A stretch of 64,000 nt of DNA, taken from positions 133,952,420 to 134,016,419 of the forward strand of contig CM043964.1 in assembly GCA_014529385.2 (NCBI GenBank), in the 5' to 3' direction. Shown here piece by piece: positions 21,181 to 32,169 of this stretch. The stretch comes from Adiantum capillus-veneris (taxonomy: Eukaryota; Streptophyta; Polypodiopsida; Polypodiales; Pteridaceae). The notes below the pieces were generated by a model that was not told the DNA's origin, did not search any database, and saw only the letters and a program-made list of their open reading frames with translations. The first letter of the stretch is position 1; every line of letters begins with the position of its first letter. The position numbers and the translations under genes are program-made.

Positions 21181-24174
21181 TCGACCCTATCCATTTTATA
21201 CTATAGTGTATCTCACTATAGCTTGTCTATTTTCTAAAATGCACAATATTTGTAATTACGATCTCCACACAGATCTGCATTCTCTATGGAGAACTTCATT
21301 CATTTTCTACTCCCATTTTCAACTTGCTTCACCGTTGTTGAGAGCTTGGGAAACCAAAATCTTCACGTTGCAGCCACTATCAGTTATTCTTGGCTCATAT
21401 TTTTTACTCTAGTATCATGCTTTCTCCATTATATATTTGTTAATACAAAGTTTTGATTACTACAAATTACATTCTTTGATAAACTCAAATTTTGGAAGTG
21501 GTGTTGAGAAGGTGCTTCCTTAATTTCATGGAAGTAAAGAGATTTCCAACCAAGCATGATCCCCATTTCAAGCCAAAACTTGAGTGATCTATAATCTCCT
21601 AATCGGGTTCAACTATCAAAGAGATTCTTGGCATGTCTTGTAGGCCCGATCAAAAAGAATGCAAATTCAACTTGGTATGGTTCTAGAAGCCTTGATTTGA
21701 TACCTACAATTTGATCTATCTATATTGGCATCTCAGCTATCCAATTAGTCTTGTTGAATCTTGTTGTCCTGCTAGGTGGTGATATCAAATGGGAGTTACA
21801 TATGAGCTAAGTATGTAAATGCATGAATAAAATTTAAAAAAAGAGAGGAGGGAAAGGGTGATATGAAAAATAATTAAATGATAATTGTTCAGCTTTTATT
21901 TTTAATTTAACTTGGATATTATTCTTGGTGAGAAATATGACCAAATTGATGTGTGTTGTGAGATGAGTAGATGCAGATCTAACAAGGATGTAGTCACTTT
22001 GGGCATGGCTTATATTTTCACAATCAATTCTATTTCACATTCGAATAGACCTTTGATTCCTTTCAAAACCTTTGTTGCTCATTTGGTGAGTGAAAGCTCT
22101 CTTATCCAACAATGGTGTGAAGTTGCCCTATCACAAAAGATTATCTCTGCTTGACAGAGTAGGAATACCCCCCAAATTGTGAGAGGGGATCTTCCCTCTA
22201 TGGAGAGAACCCTCCTCTTGAGGGAGATTGCACTTGGTGCATCTTGGGAGCACTAGTTACGTGCAAAAAATCTCCCCTATCAAACCCAAAACGGGCCTAT
22301 AGTCTTGGTTGGAAAAAGATATCATGTTCAAAGCCTAAAGGGTATTGCCAACCTCATGTGAACTCCTCTCCATGAACCCACCTAGCGGATTTAAGCCCAA
22401 AGGGTATTTCCAACCTCATGTGAACTCCTCTCCATAGACCCACCTAGCGGATATAAGACATTTTGATGACTTTTTTGAAGTCTACCCAATGTCGAGACTC
22501 CACGATCTAGCCAAGTGGCTCTAAGGGGTCTCATCTGCTCGAGTAGCCTAAAACCATCTTTTATGCAAAGGTTCACAGAGGTCTTACACACACACATGTG
22601 CACACACACACACAAAACTACATGTGTCCTTTCTCTTACTTCACCGCGTAAATAGGACTAAAAAAGCCTGATTTTTATAAGTAAAACCCCTTCCTTTCCT
22701 CACCTTTACATATCTAGTAAACCATCCATTACATGATTGCACAAACAGTTGTCACAGTAATAACAGGTGTTTGGACGATCGGCCAAAGGTAAGATACGGG
22801 TTGCCAAGACCAAACCATACTCCATGGTGCATGGTCTGCAGTTAAAATACCCTCGGAGTGGCTGTCCATAACTACGATACAAACAAATCTTTTGTGGTGG
22901 AAGAAACTGCGCTAGCAGATATAACCGTTTTGAAAAACCTCGCTTTTGAATGTTCTACATAATAGTATTGTGCCCCTAAGCCCATCGCTTCTGCCACCAT
23001 CGCCAGACAGATATTGTTCCTAAAATGCTCTCGACCCCAAAGAGTCACCCGCGTCACTCTGTCCTTATATGTCCACCACTTTGTCTGAGTAACAGATGTT
23101 CCTAATTGCGGAAATAAATGACGTTCATAACGGAGTAGTGTAGTTCTCTTAGTAGACTCACTTGACTGCTGAAGATGTGCAATGGATATAGCTAAAACCC
23201 GATCTTCATTAGAAGTCATAGCATATAAATATGTATGACACACCTCATGACAATATTAGATGGTGGTGTAAAACTCTCAGAAAGCTACTCAAGGCAGATT
23301 CTGTGCACTCATCTTTTTCAAAAAAAATGCCCGTCTTTTATAGACCTACATTGATACCTGAACCCAATGGTTATTGTTTCGAAATTCCCAAAATAGTTTA
23401 CTCCCTCACAGTATCTTACTTAGTAGGGATTGGCAATTTGTCGACTCTCATAATTTGTCCAATTTAAATGGCTCTCTGACTATAGTCGCATATGAAATAT
23501 CGGTAGTATGAGGTACTGAGGGTTTTTTAAACCCAGTGCTGGGAGCACTATTGGATTGGAAGTGCACCAACTCCCATAAAACTTTGATACCAATTGATGG
23601 AGTATAGAGCTATGGGGGATAAGGCAAATACCCATTCATAATAATCAGCATAAAAGTTGCACATTATACAAAGAAAAATGAGATTGAAAATCTTGACTAT
23701 TGTAGAAAAAAACTCAATACATAAGGACTCAATTTATAGCCTAGAGCTTGGCATTTAGTGTAGGTGTATCTAGTGGAGGTGGAAGCTCATCCTAGAGGCC
23801 AAAGGCCATGTGAACGGATTCCTTGAATTGTGGGTTGACCATACAAAGAGGGAGAGAGCTTGGTGCAAAGTGCATGTATTCAAATCTAGATGTCATTTCA
23901 AGCCAATGTGGTGGCATATCATTTCATATCAATGTGCATGTACTAAATGGTTGCTCATGGCTAAAGCCCATAACACATTTTTAAGATATTTTTAATCATA
24001 TTTATTTGAACAAAATTTTGAACACATCCAATGGTGCTTATTAAAAATAGCCTAACGATTGCAAATAAATGAGGATTTTTAGAAAAAGTATATAAGTTTA
24101 GAATGAACGATAACCTTGCACCTTCAAGAATTTTACATTCACCACAACATATAAAAGTTTTTTTAAAAAGGCCC
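21181..24174. other. Mostly featureless; small duplication, one unclassified ORF, PBS-like site
   Basis: No recognisable gene. A 62-bp tandem duplication lies at about 22331-22455 (GGGTATTKCCAACCTCATGT twice). A minus-strand frame of 123 codons at 22872-23243 (WWTYKDRVTRVTLWGREHF) has no recognised motif. The sequence at 23582-23592, read on the minus strand, is TGGTATCAAAG, one change from the tRNA-Met primer site, and it follows a CTCCATCA end. A minus-strand LTR may therefore lie at 23595 and beyond. Confidence 0.4.
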
Positions 24175-24212
24175 CATTGGGGCCAAAAACGACTCCAAAA
24201 GGGTTGTGTAAG
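24175..24212 (+). repeat. Left inverted repeat of element T
   Basis: CATTGGGGCCAAAAACGACT and onward. About 25 of 31 aligned positions match the reverse complement of 33852-33888. It overlaps a local near-palindrome GGCCCC-ATT-GGGGCC. Confidence 0.5.
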
Positions 24213-24557
24213 GAATTAATTAACTTACTAATTAGCAGAGCCATTGATGATCAAAACGGGTCCAAATTTGGCCGTTTTGGTTATTTAACGCATATCTATG
24301 CAATTTAAAGTGTATCTAGGCACATATCTCTAAATATTCAAAAAGATATCATTTTCTTCACATTCCTTTGCGGCTCACCTCAAAATTTGTTCTCATTTAC
24401 TTCACTTGGTGGCAAATAGTTGTTTCCACTTTTGAATCACTAAATCTCTCCTTTTTCTCTCTACCTTTCACGAGCTTTCTCTCTTCTTTTCTGATGCTAA
24501 AAGCTTTTCTACCACGTTATCTCCGTTATACTTTTTGTGTGCTCTTCATTACTTACA

Positions 24558-27010
24558 ATGAGTAATACATCTTCCATTAGTGATAACCGCAAGTTTCACT
24601 TGAACATTAAGCTAAGATAACAATATGCTACTATGCGGAGTATCTATCAAAGACCAGTTACAAAACTGCAAATGAAGCCTAACAACTTTGCAACGAGGGG
24701 AAGAAACACATTGATGAATGGGAGCTTGTATCCATCGGATCCAAGCACTCGTATCCATGTTTTCACACACCTCATGATTTGATGAGATTTGTTGGAGATG
24801 GGGTTGATGGCTTACTAGGATATAATTCTAAGCTATCTCATTTACACATTGATCAGACACATTACATTCAATATCTCAAAATTGCTTTGTCTTTGAATGC
24901 AACAAGAATTTTAGAACTTGAAAACCAAATAGCGTCTCTAAAACAAGAAAATCATCAGCTTCATACTTTAAAAGAAACTCCAATAGGATTAAAAGCACGA
25001 GTAAAACAAATGAGAGATGTAGTAAACTTAACAGAAGATTTTGGACAGAGAAAAAAAAGGTTAAAGATTACTAGAGAACGTGTGACCAGCCTTTTAGGAT
25101 TTGATGCGTCCAATGTTCAAGAAAGGGTGAGATTCTTGAATGAGGTAATGAACAAGAGTGACATTTTGAAACTTTCCAAAAATCAAACCCAAAAGAAATT
25201 GGTATTTCAAAATTTACTAAAAGATATGGGCTTATTGGTCCAACCTTCTCAAATGCAAGAAGTTTGGGACACAGTGGGGGTGAGTAGAAGGGGTTATAGG
25301 GCCATATCTAAAACCTAGTTTCAGGTGCTAAAGTATTACAAGATTAAAGCTTTTGGATTGCCTAGGCCTCACAATGTTGGGAAAGTAAGGACTATGTTAA
25401 ACAAAGAAATACCCGAACGTTGGAGAGTACTATCATATAGAGGAAATGATGCCATACGAAAAACAGAAGAAAAAATTTCTTTTGAGTATAATGTTTGTAG
25501 TAACATTTGGATGAGTATAAAAAAAGTTCAATTTTCTATGGTGAGATAATATAACATGTGAGAAGTAGATTGTGAAGGAAAACTTATATTTGTTATGAAA
25601 TTGGATGAGGCTCAAATTGGTAAATGTCAAAAAATGGAAAGAGTATCCATATCCCTAATGATTTGAGCATTGGATTATAGCCAAGGTAAGCTTGATTCCC
25701 CATACCACAAAACTCAATAAAAAATGGAGCTATGGTGGATTGGAGAAGCTCAAATACCATTAGAAATTATGATACATTGAAAGGCTCTTTTTGTAGACCA
25801 ATATCTTTTCTGTTATTTAGGACCAAAATGCAGGTGAACAACTCCATGTAAATGGCATGGGTGACTTCATTGTAAAATGGCACTTGAGTGCCAACCTAAA
25901 GGCACTAAAGTGCATGTTTGGTGTATGTGGAGGTTCCAATACCAAGTATCCATGTATGTATTGCATGGCAAGCACTAGAATGAAAGGATGTCTTATAGAA
26001 CATGAGGTTGAAAAACCACCATCGAGGAATAGTGTGAACGTCATCGCCTACCCATCGTCTTCTATCTATTGCATGGCAAACACTCAAATAAATGGATGTC
26101 TTGCAAAACATGAGGTTAGAAAACCACCATTGAGGAATAGTGTGAACGTCATCGCCTACCCATCATCTTCTATGATTTGGGATCCAATTCTAGTAATAGA
26201 TTGAAAAAATGTACATATATGTTCAGTGCATGCAGAGATTAGAATCTTGGACAAATTTCTTTGACTCCATCTTGATTATGCATATTTCATTAAGCCAAGT
26301 AAACTTGCAGATGAGTGCATAGAAAAATGTGAGGCTTTGCTCTCTAGAATGGGTTTTCATGGTGGTCAAGTGCATCTAAAAAAGATCCTACTCTTTCAAA
26401 AGGAGCGGGTGATGTTTTGCAAGATGTTTCAATGGGTGGAGCAAAAGCCATAAGATTTTTTAGCAACCATGACAACAAACAAGTCGATGCTATTTGGAAC
26501 TACTAGAAGGATCTTTGTGTAATAACAACCAATGTCAAAAGTAAACCAGATGTAGCCAACAAATGCATGGAAGTGTGGAGGAAGTTCGACAATTTTTTGA
26601 AAGTTTTGAGACAACAAGTTAGCTCTACTACTTATGCATATGACTTTAAGAAGGCAATAAAGCTTTTAATAATTGCTATCACAGATGCTTGGGGAGCAAA
26701 AGACATTACATATTACTTGGTGAGTATTCAATTACTTATGAAAGTCTGGATAGTTTTTTACATTGCATCCTATGAGTTCTACTAACTTTTCTTTTAAAAA
26801 AATAGCATATTTTGTACTTGCATGGACCATATTTTGAAAAACAAGGACCCCTTGCAACATGGAATACTCAGGGAATGGAAAAATCTTAGGATCAAGCGAG
26901 GACTTCATTTTTCAGATGTACGAGAAAGGGAGGGGGACAAAGAAGGAGAAATGCACTAAAGTAATTTTTCAATTGGTTATATAGGAGGAAATTACAATGG
27001 ATGAGATCAA
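24558..27010 (+). pseudogene. T1: transposase-like protein of an unrecognised family, three exons
   Basis: Frames join into a protein of about 690 codons. The N-terminus (24558) reads MSNTSSISDNRKFHLNIKLR, shifting near 24655 to a frame containing HIDEWELVSIGSKHSYPC and GVDGLLGYNSKLSHLHIDQ. A coiled coil follows (ILELENQIASLKQENHQL), then KLIFVMKLDEAQIGK. Canonical introns lie at 25686-25820 (GTAAGC...TTTAG) and 26720-26805 (GTGAGT...AATAG). Exon 2 has GDFIVKWHLSANLKALKCMF and YPCMYCMA, a possible zinc ligand pair. Exon 3 has LHGPYFEKQGPLATWNTQGM and FFRCTRKGGG. Stops at 25316, 25547 and 25664 show decay. The Asp in LDEAQ and the Cys motifs suggest a nuclease, but no named family is recognised. 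Confidence 0.6.
25961..26176 (+). repeat. 36-codon in-frame tandem duplication in T1
   Basis: Two 108-bp copies (25961-26068 and 26069-26176), each encoding YCMA...KPP.RNSVNVIAYPSSS. The duplication repeats the YCMA half of the Cys motif and keeps the frame. Confidence 0.9.
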
Positions 27011-27133
27011 ACAACCATGCTGCTTAACCACAAATGGAGATTAATGCTTCATTTTGAAACTTTGTACCGAGTCTTTCTAAAAAGACCCAAATTCAAAAAA
27101 TATATTTTTACGCAAAATATTATCAATTTTACA

Positions 27134-28794
27134 TCAGTTTTTTATTCTTTTGGTATCACTAGGCATGTCACCCCTATATCTCAAAAACTTTATTCTTCTA
27201 TAACCCCTAAGAAGGTTGACATTTGTCTCCTTAGCTGTCGCTGCATAACTAGAGTAGTAAAGAAAGTATCCCGCTTTTGACGCATTGAATCCTCCAGCAT
27301 ACCCAAATATTCTAAGTACTGCAGCTCTCTCAAGTAGCATGGTCTTATATGCATTGATTTGAAGGGGAGTGTATCCCAAAAACCGTGACAATATCTTCAG
27401 GGCAAATATTGGCAACTCAAGATCTTCAAAATACTGCATGTGAAAAGCAAAGAAGGTGGCACTATCCAATGTAGGCATGTAGTACATGACAGAGGAGGCA
27501 TCCCTTCTAGAAGTGCCCTCTATTTCTTTCCCTCTCAAGCCTTTAGCTCTCCCAAGAAAATTATCTTCGTCTCAAGGATTTCAATCTGCAAAACAAGAAG
27601 TAATGAGTAATTAAAACAAACTTGAAAAAAAGGGAAGATTATAGGAAGGAAGATCTAGGTGAAACTGAATCTACCTTTTGCAACTCATCCTCGGCAATGA
27701 CTTTTTCTTGAAGGAGATTGCATGATCCAATCATCTCCCTTTTGACAACATTATTTTAACTTAAAGTATCTGCCAAAAGATCGGATACCAAGCTCAACAA
27801 GCTTCTTCTCAAAATCCTCATCTTTGAGAGTAGGTTTCTCCTCTTCCACTCTTTTCATGCATAGAGCAAGTGCATCAGAAGCAGGAAGAAATAAGTTATC
27901 ATATGTCTGTAGATCAAGTGCCAAAAACTCCTCTTTTGACTCTTCTTTTGTGTCAATGAAATCTTTGGCCACATCAGAAGCTTCAAAAATGGTTGCAATA
28001 CAGTAGTCCTCCCTAATATTAACCAGACATTGAATATGATGGAGAGGGATATACTCTTTTCCATTGATATAGAAGTAGAAAAGGTTTGGAATAGTAAGGG
28101 AGGCCTTAGATACCTCTACATCCTCTGTGGGCTCATCAATGATAGTACTAGCTCTAAATTGAGCCACATCAAAATTTGAACTATCCTGCTTCTCAGCTAC
28201 AGCATCAATTTCTTCCTCCTCTAGTACTTCACTTTTCTCAAGCTGCAGGACTGTGCAAACATTTGTATTTGTTCCCTATTTATCTGTATCTTTCACTTCA
28301 TCACCTTTGCCTTGCATATCAACTTTAAGGAACAAAAAGAAAAGAAAGGCAACTTCTTTTAGAACAAGGTTGCAAGGCTTTGAATGGACATGACAAGAAA
28401 TGGTCGGTGGGCAAACAAAAGAAGTCTTTTTGGAAAATCTTCCTAATCTCCTTGTTACTTTGTCTTTCTCAATTGATTTTGTTGTAAATTCAGTTAGATG
28501 ACAAAAGTCTTGCCATCCAACACCACACTTACCATCAACTGCCTCTTCAAACTCTTTGAATTCTTCTTACAAAAAGTCCTTCAGTTTGTCTAGCATAACT
28601 GCAAGATCAAACAAAGGATTGAATATTTCATATGCCTTTGAGTACACTTCCATGTCACCACCATCCATGACAGCAACCAAGAGCTTCTCACTTGGGCTCT
28701 CCTCTAAAATCTCTTCACGACCTTCAACAATAAGACTCATGTTTTGGTTCAAAAGATCTTGATACTTTGCACCAAACTTGGTACCAAACTCCAA
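27134..28794 (-). pseudogene. T2: unrecognised protein, two exons
   Basis: Minus-strand frame from 28794 to 27751 in a single register, interrupted by stops at about 28567 and 28278, then a frameshift near 27755. An intron lies at 27586-27674 (minus-strand GTAGAT...TTTTGCAG), followed by an exon to 27134. Visible features are an acidic N-terminal half (EEILEESPSEKLLVAVMDGG), a Glu-rich helix-prone middle and a C-terminal exon with DSATFFAFHMQYFEDLELPI. About 500 codons were intended. It converges on T1, and their ends nearly touch at 27.0-27.13 kb. No catalytic motif is recognised. It may be an accessory protein of element T. Confidence 0.45.
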
Positions 28795-28837
28795 AATCGA
28801 ACGACGTGAAACAAGCCTTACGTAGACTTTGCAACTC

Positions 28838-30235
28838 TATCGCGTCGTGCAGGAGGTTACTTGTGTCAATGCTAGTGAAAAACTCAGACCCAAACTATGC
28901 GATATATGCATGAAGCAGACTCTACGAGTACCGCTTATCGCATCGTGCAGGAGAGCAGATTGGATCAATGTGGAGAGCCCCTAGGGGGATATGTTGCCTT
29001 GAGGATGTATATAGGATAGAGAGGAATGGAGTTAAAATATGGGAAAGGTGAGGGGATGAGAGTGGATTAAAGGGGTTAGAGGAGTTGACAAAATAATATG
29101 TAACAAGCCTTAACGGCACGATTGTCCTTTGACCTAAGTCCTTCAACACCTCCTACTCGCGTTGTGCAGCTGAAACAAGTGATAAATCACTAAAAAGGGC
29201 TATAAAAGTTGTTCGAATATGTGTAATCACACCGTAAAGGATTGAAGTAGGGTGTGAGAAGGGAAAGAAAACGGCAAAGGGCAAGCTTAATATAGGGGGC
29301 TCAAAAATGAATGTTTGTGACACATGTCACCCATACACACGTGCATGTGGCACAATGATAATTGTACAGTCAATCGGAGGTATAAAAGGTCGATGTCACG
29401 TGTTCATTTCTCACCTCTCCCAAACAATCCAGTCACATCATTTTGTTCTTACACCATCCCCACCCATCACATCGTTCATCTTCCTCCCATTATGTTTGTA
29501 GCTTTTCTTCCATGGTGCGATAAGGTGTGGTCTTAAGCAGTGCAAGTTTATTCTATCGCTTGGTTTGGGCATGTGTATTTCCTTTCAATGCGACATTGCA
29601 TTGTGATGATTTATCCGCACGACGCGATAAGGCATGGTTTGTAAAGTTGAAAGCAAATCCTATCGCATTGTTTGGGCAATTTTATATAAAGTGGTTACTT
29701 TCTTCCCATCTATCCGCACAATGTGATAATGCATAGTTTGAAACTTTGCTAACACCTCCTATCGTGTTGTTTGGGCAATTTTATATAAAGTGGTTACTTT
29801 CTTTCCATCTACCCAAACGACACGATAGCACATAGTTTGAAACTTTGCAAACACCTCCTATCACGTTGTTCGGGTAATATTAAAGCATGTGGCACTTACA
29901 TTTGATCTTCCTGCACGACATGATAGCGCATGTTTTGGAAATTCTTGAGAACCTCCTATCACGTTGTTCGGGCATTTTTTGTGGCAAGGACAAAGCAAAC
30001 TCCTTTTCGACTATCAGATGGCAAGGACAAAGCAAACTGCAAGAAACGTTTACCAAACTTCGAAGGATTCAGAGAAAGATGATGACAATCAACAGGAATA
30101 GTTTGAAACTTTGCAAACACCTCCTATCACGTTGTTCGGGTAATATTAAAGCATGTGGCACTTACATTTGGTCTTCTTGCACGACATGATAGCGCATGTT
30201 TTGGAAAGTCTCGGGAACCTCCTATCGCGTTGTTC
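28838..30235. promoter_or_regulatory. Array of inverted motif pairs between divergent genes T2 and T3
   Basis: The core CTATCGCGTTGTTCGGG and its reverse complement CACGACGCGATAG recur. Cores on the T2 side are at 28838, 28936 and 29154 (TATCGCGTCGTGCAGG-like). On the T3 side, paired opposite-facing copies recur about every 90-110 bp from 29515 to 30235. They are linked by GCATAGTTTGAAACTTTGCAAACACC-type spacers (split here: GCATAGTTTGAAACTTTGC, then AAACACC). The position in a shared upstream region suggests promoter or transposase binding sites. Confidence 0.6.
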
Positions 30236-30364
30236 GGGCTTTTTTTGTGGCAAGGACAAAGCAAACTCCTTTTCGACTATCAGATGGCAAGGACAAAGCA
30301 AACTGCAAGAAAAGTTTACCAAACTTCGAAGGATTCAGAGAAAGATGATGACAATCAACAGGAA
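29833..30364 (+). repeat. 266-bp tandem duplication carrying the T3 start
   Basis: Copies 29833-30098 and 30099-30364. Each contains one motif pair and an ATG followed by codons for the H3-like tail (ATGs at 30018 and 30284). The upstream ORF stops after 27 codons because the copy ends there. The downstream one continues. Confidence 0.88.
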
Positions 30365-31993
30365 TCAGTCAATCCAGAGTTTGGGAAGAAAGAGGAAGAA
30401 AAACCACTTACACAACCTCGTCAGAGGCCTACTGCTAGGAAGAGAATGAATTATTGAGTCAAATCTCTAAGGGAGATAGGGAAAGCATAGAAATCTAATT
30501 TTCTTCTTATTCCAAGGCTACCCTTCATGAGAGTTGTCAAAGAGATATCAGATAGATTGGTGAGTATGATAAAAATTGCTAATTATTAGTGCATATTTGC
30601 CTACAAGGGCCTCATGGGGATATGTGTTTTCTTTGACTACAGGTGTCTTATGAGGGATCTTCTAGAGGCTATAGCTATGCAAATATCCATACTTGATCCT
30701 CTAGTGACACAGTTCCTATTCAACAAGCAAGAAAGCCTTTCAAATTTTTTTGAAGAGTTTGACATGCTGACCTGCAATTACATAATATACCCCTATGTTG
30801 AAGGGTAGGTCTTAACTCCTAACAATTTTTTTGAAGAGTTTGACATGCTGACCTGCAATTACATAATATACCCCTATGTTGAAGGGTAGGTCTGAACTCC
30901 TACAATTTTTAATATTTTGTGATATTTATAGCTAATTGTTATTTTTCTATAGAGGGCATTGGAGTTTTATTATCTTCAATCTTTTGCAAAAGATGTTATA
31001 TTTATGAATTCATTGTCAAGTATCCATGGGAGAAGTAAATTGTAAGTCTAAAGTATGATCTATGCTTGATGGCCCATTGTTTCCTCTTAGTAGCTTTTTT
31101 ATTGATGTCTTCTTGCAATGTTGCCAAACTTATTGTTGGTCACTTGAGTACCAGAAATAAGGATTACAATATATAAGCTTTTAGGTACTACAATCAAAAA
31201 GTGCCTTTACAAATAGACTCAACATCTTGTGGATGGAGGGTGCCTGCCAATGCATGGAGATATCTTGAGTCAAAGTGCAGGATGACTACACTCATTGTAA
31301 GTGTGCATCTCATGTACCATTGATTTTTTTTTACTTCTTAACTTATGTATGTACTCATGTTCTTTATTTTCTTTTTCTATTTGTTGCAGTTGCATGAATA
31401 TCCAGAGTCTTGGGCCACGTGGGTGAGAGAGAAGGTTGTTTCTATGGTTTTGGAAAGATCAATAAACCCAAATGATCCAGACTCTCCTATGTCACCAACT
31501 ACATATGAAATAGAGTCTCCTTTTCCACCAAAGAAAGGTAGAGCCACCAAGGGTTTGGATGCAAAGAAAAGGGATCACAAGAAGAAGAGCCATGCAAAGA
31601 AGAGCCCTTCAAAGAGGATCCATACAAATAAGAGCCCTTCAAGGAGAATCCGTACAAAGAAGAGTCTTGCAAAGAAGGGCCCCGCAAAAAGAAAAGAAAA
31701 TGCAAAGGGCCATCCATTCCACTCATCATTGAAATTCAAGGTTTTAGCTAAGAACAATAAGGGGGAGCCACCTGGCTCGCCTTTCAAACTACCATTCATG
31801 TTGCCAAACAAGGTTGCCAAGTCACCCAAGCCAACCACTCCTCAGGATCCCAAAGCACCAACCCCCATAGAATGCACTACCAAGCCCTGACAAGCCCAAG
31901 TCACCACCACCCCCTCATGAACACAAAAGAAAAAGGGTCTTTGAGGATGCAGAATCCTCTCAGGCAAAAAGAAAAGTGGAGTTTTATGATTGA
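30284..31993 (+). pseudogene. T3: histone H3-tail mimic, Ulp1/C48-like protease, linker-histone-like tail
   Basis: The start MARTKQTARK equals residues 1-9 of histone H3 after Met removal, then diverges. Introns: 30560-30642, 30805-30952, 31042-31154 and 31297-31389, all GT-AG. Exons 3-4 carry a C48 (SUMO/NEDD8 protease) arrangement: KDVIFMNSLSSIHGR, where the usual Asp-Ser-Leu is Asn-Ser-Leu, then VPLQIDSTSCGWRV with Gln and the nucleophile Cys-Gly. Exon 5 (LHEYPESWATWVREKV) ends in Lys-rich KKSPSKRIHT/KSPSRRIRTKK repeats like an H1 tail. A one-base shift near 31883 precedes the basic KRKRVFEDAESSQAKRKVEF and TGA (31991-31993). A TGA/TAA after RKRMNY (30455) and other stops show decay. Ulp1-like domains are known from several plant DNA transposons. 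Confidence 0.6.
30743..30904 (+). repeat. 81-bp tandem duplication of the T3 exon 2 end with its splice donor
   Basis: Two copies (about 30743-30823 and 30824-30904) repeat EEFDMLTCNYIIYPYVEG and the following GTAGGT donor. This gives two candidate donors, at 30805 and 30896. Confidence 0.85.
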
Positions 31994-32169
31994 TTACTCC
32001 ACAAAAGTTATGTACACCATATGAACATACACCCTTTGGTGGTTCATAATTTTGCACTTCACAAAACTTGATACCAACTATTTGATTCTTAACTATGTAT
32101 CATGATGTCATGTAAATTTAAAGCAACATAAATAATGCTCACAACAAGGTAGAAAAGACATGTATATTT

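Noticed and set aside
22872-23243. A host gene exon on the minus strand
   Set aside because: 123 codons are open but no motif, splice-site pattern or homologue is recognised. It is kept only as an unclassified note.
30018-30457. A genuine histone H3 gene
   Set aside because: Only the first nine residues match. The core and the remainder of the tail are absent and transposon-type codons follow.
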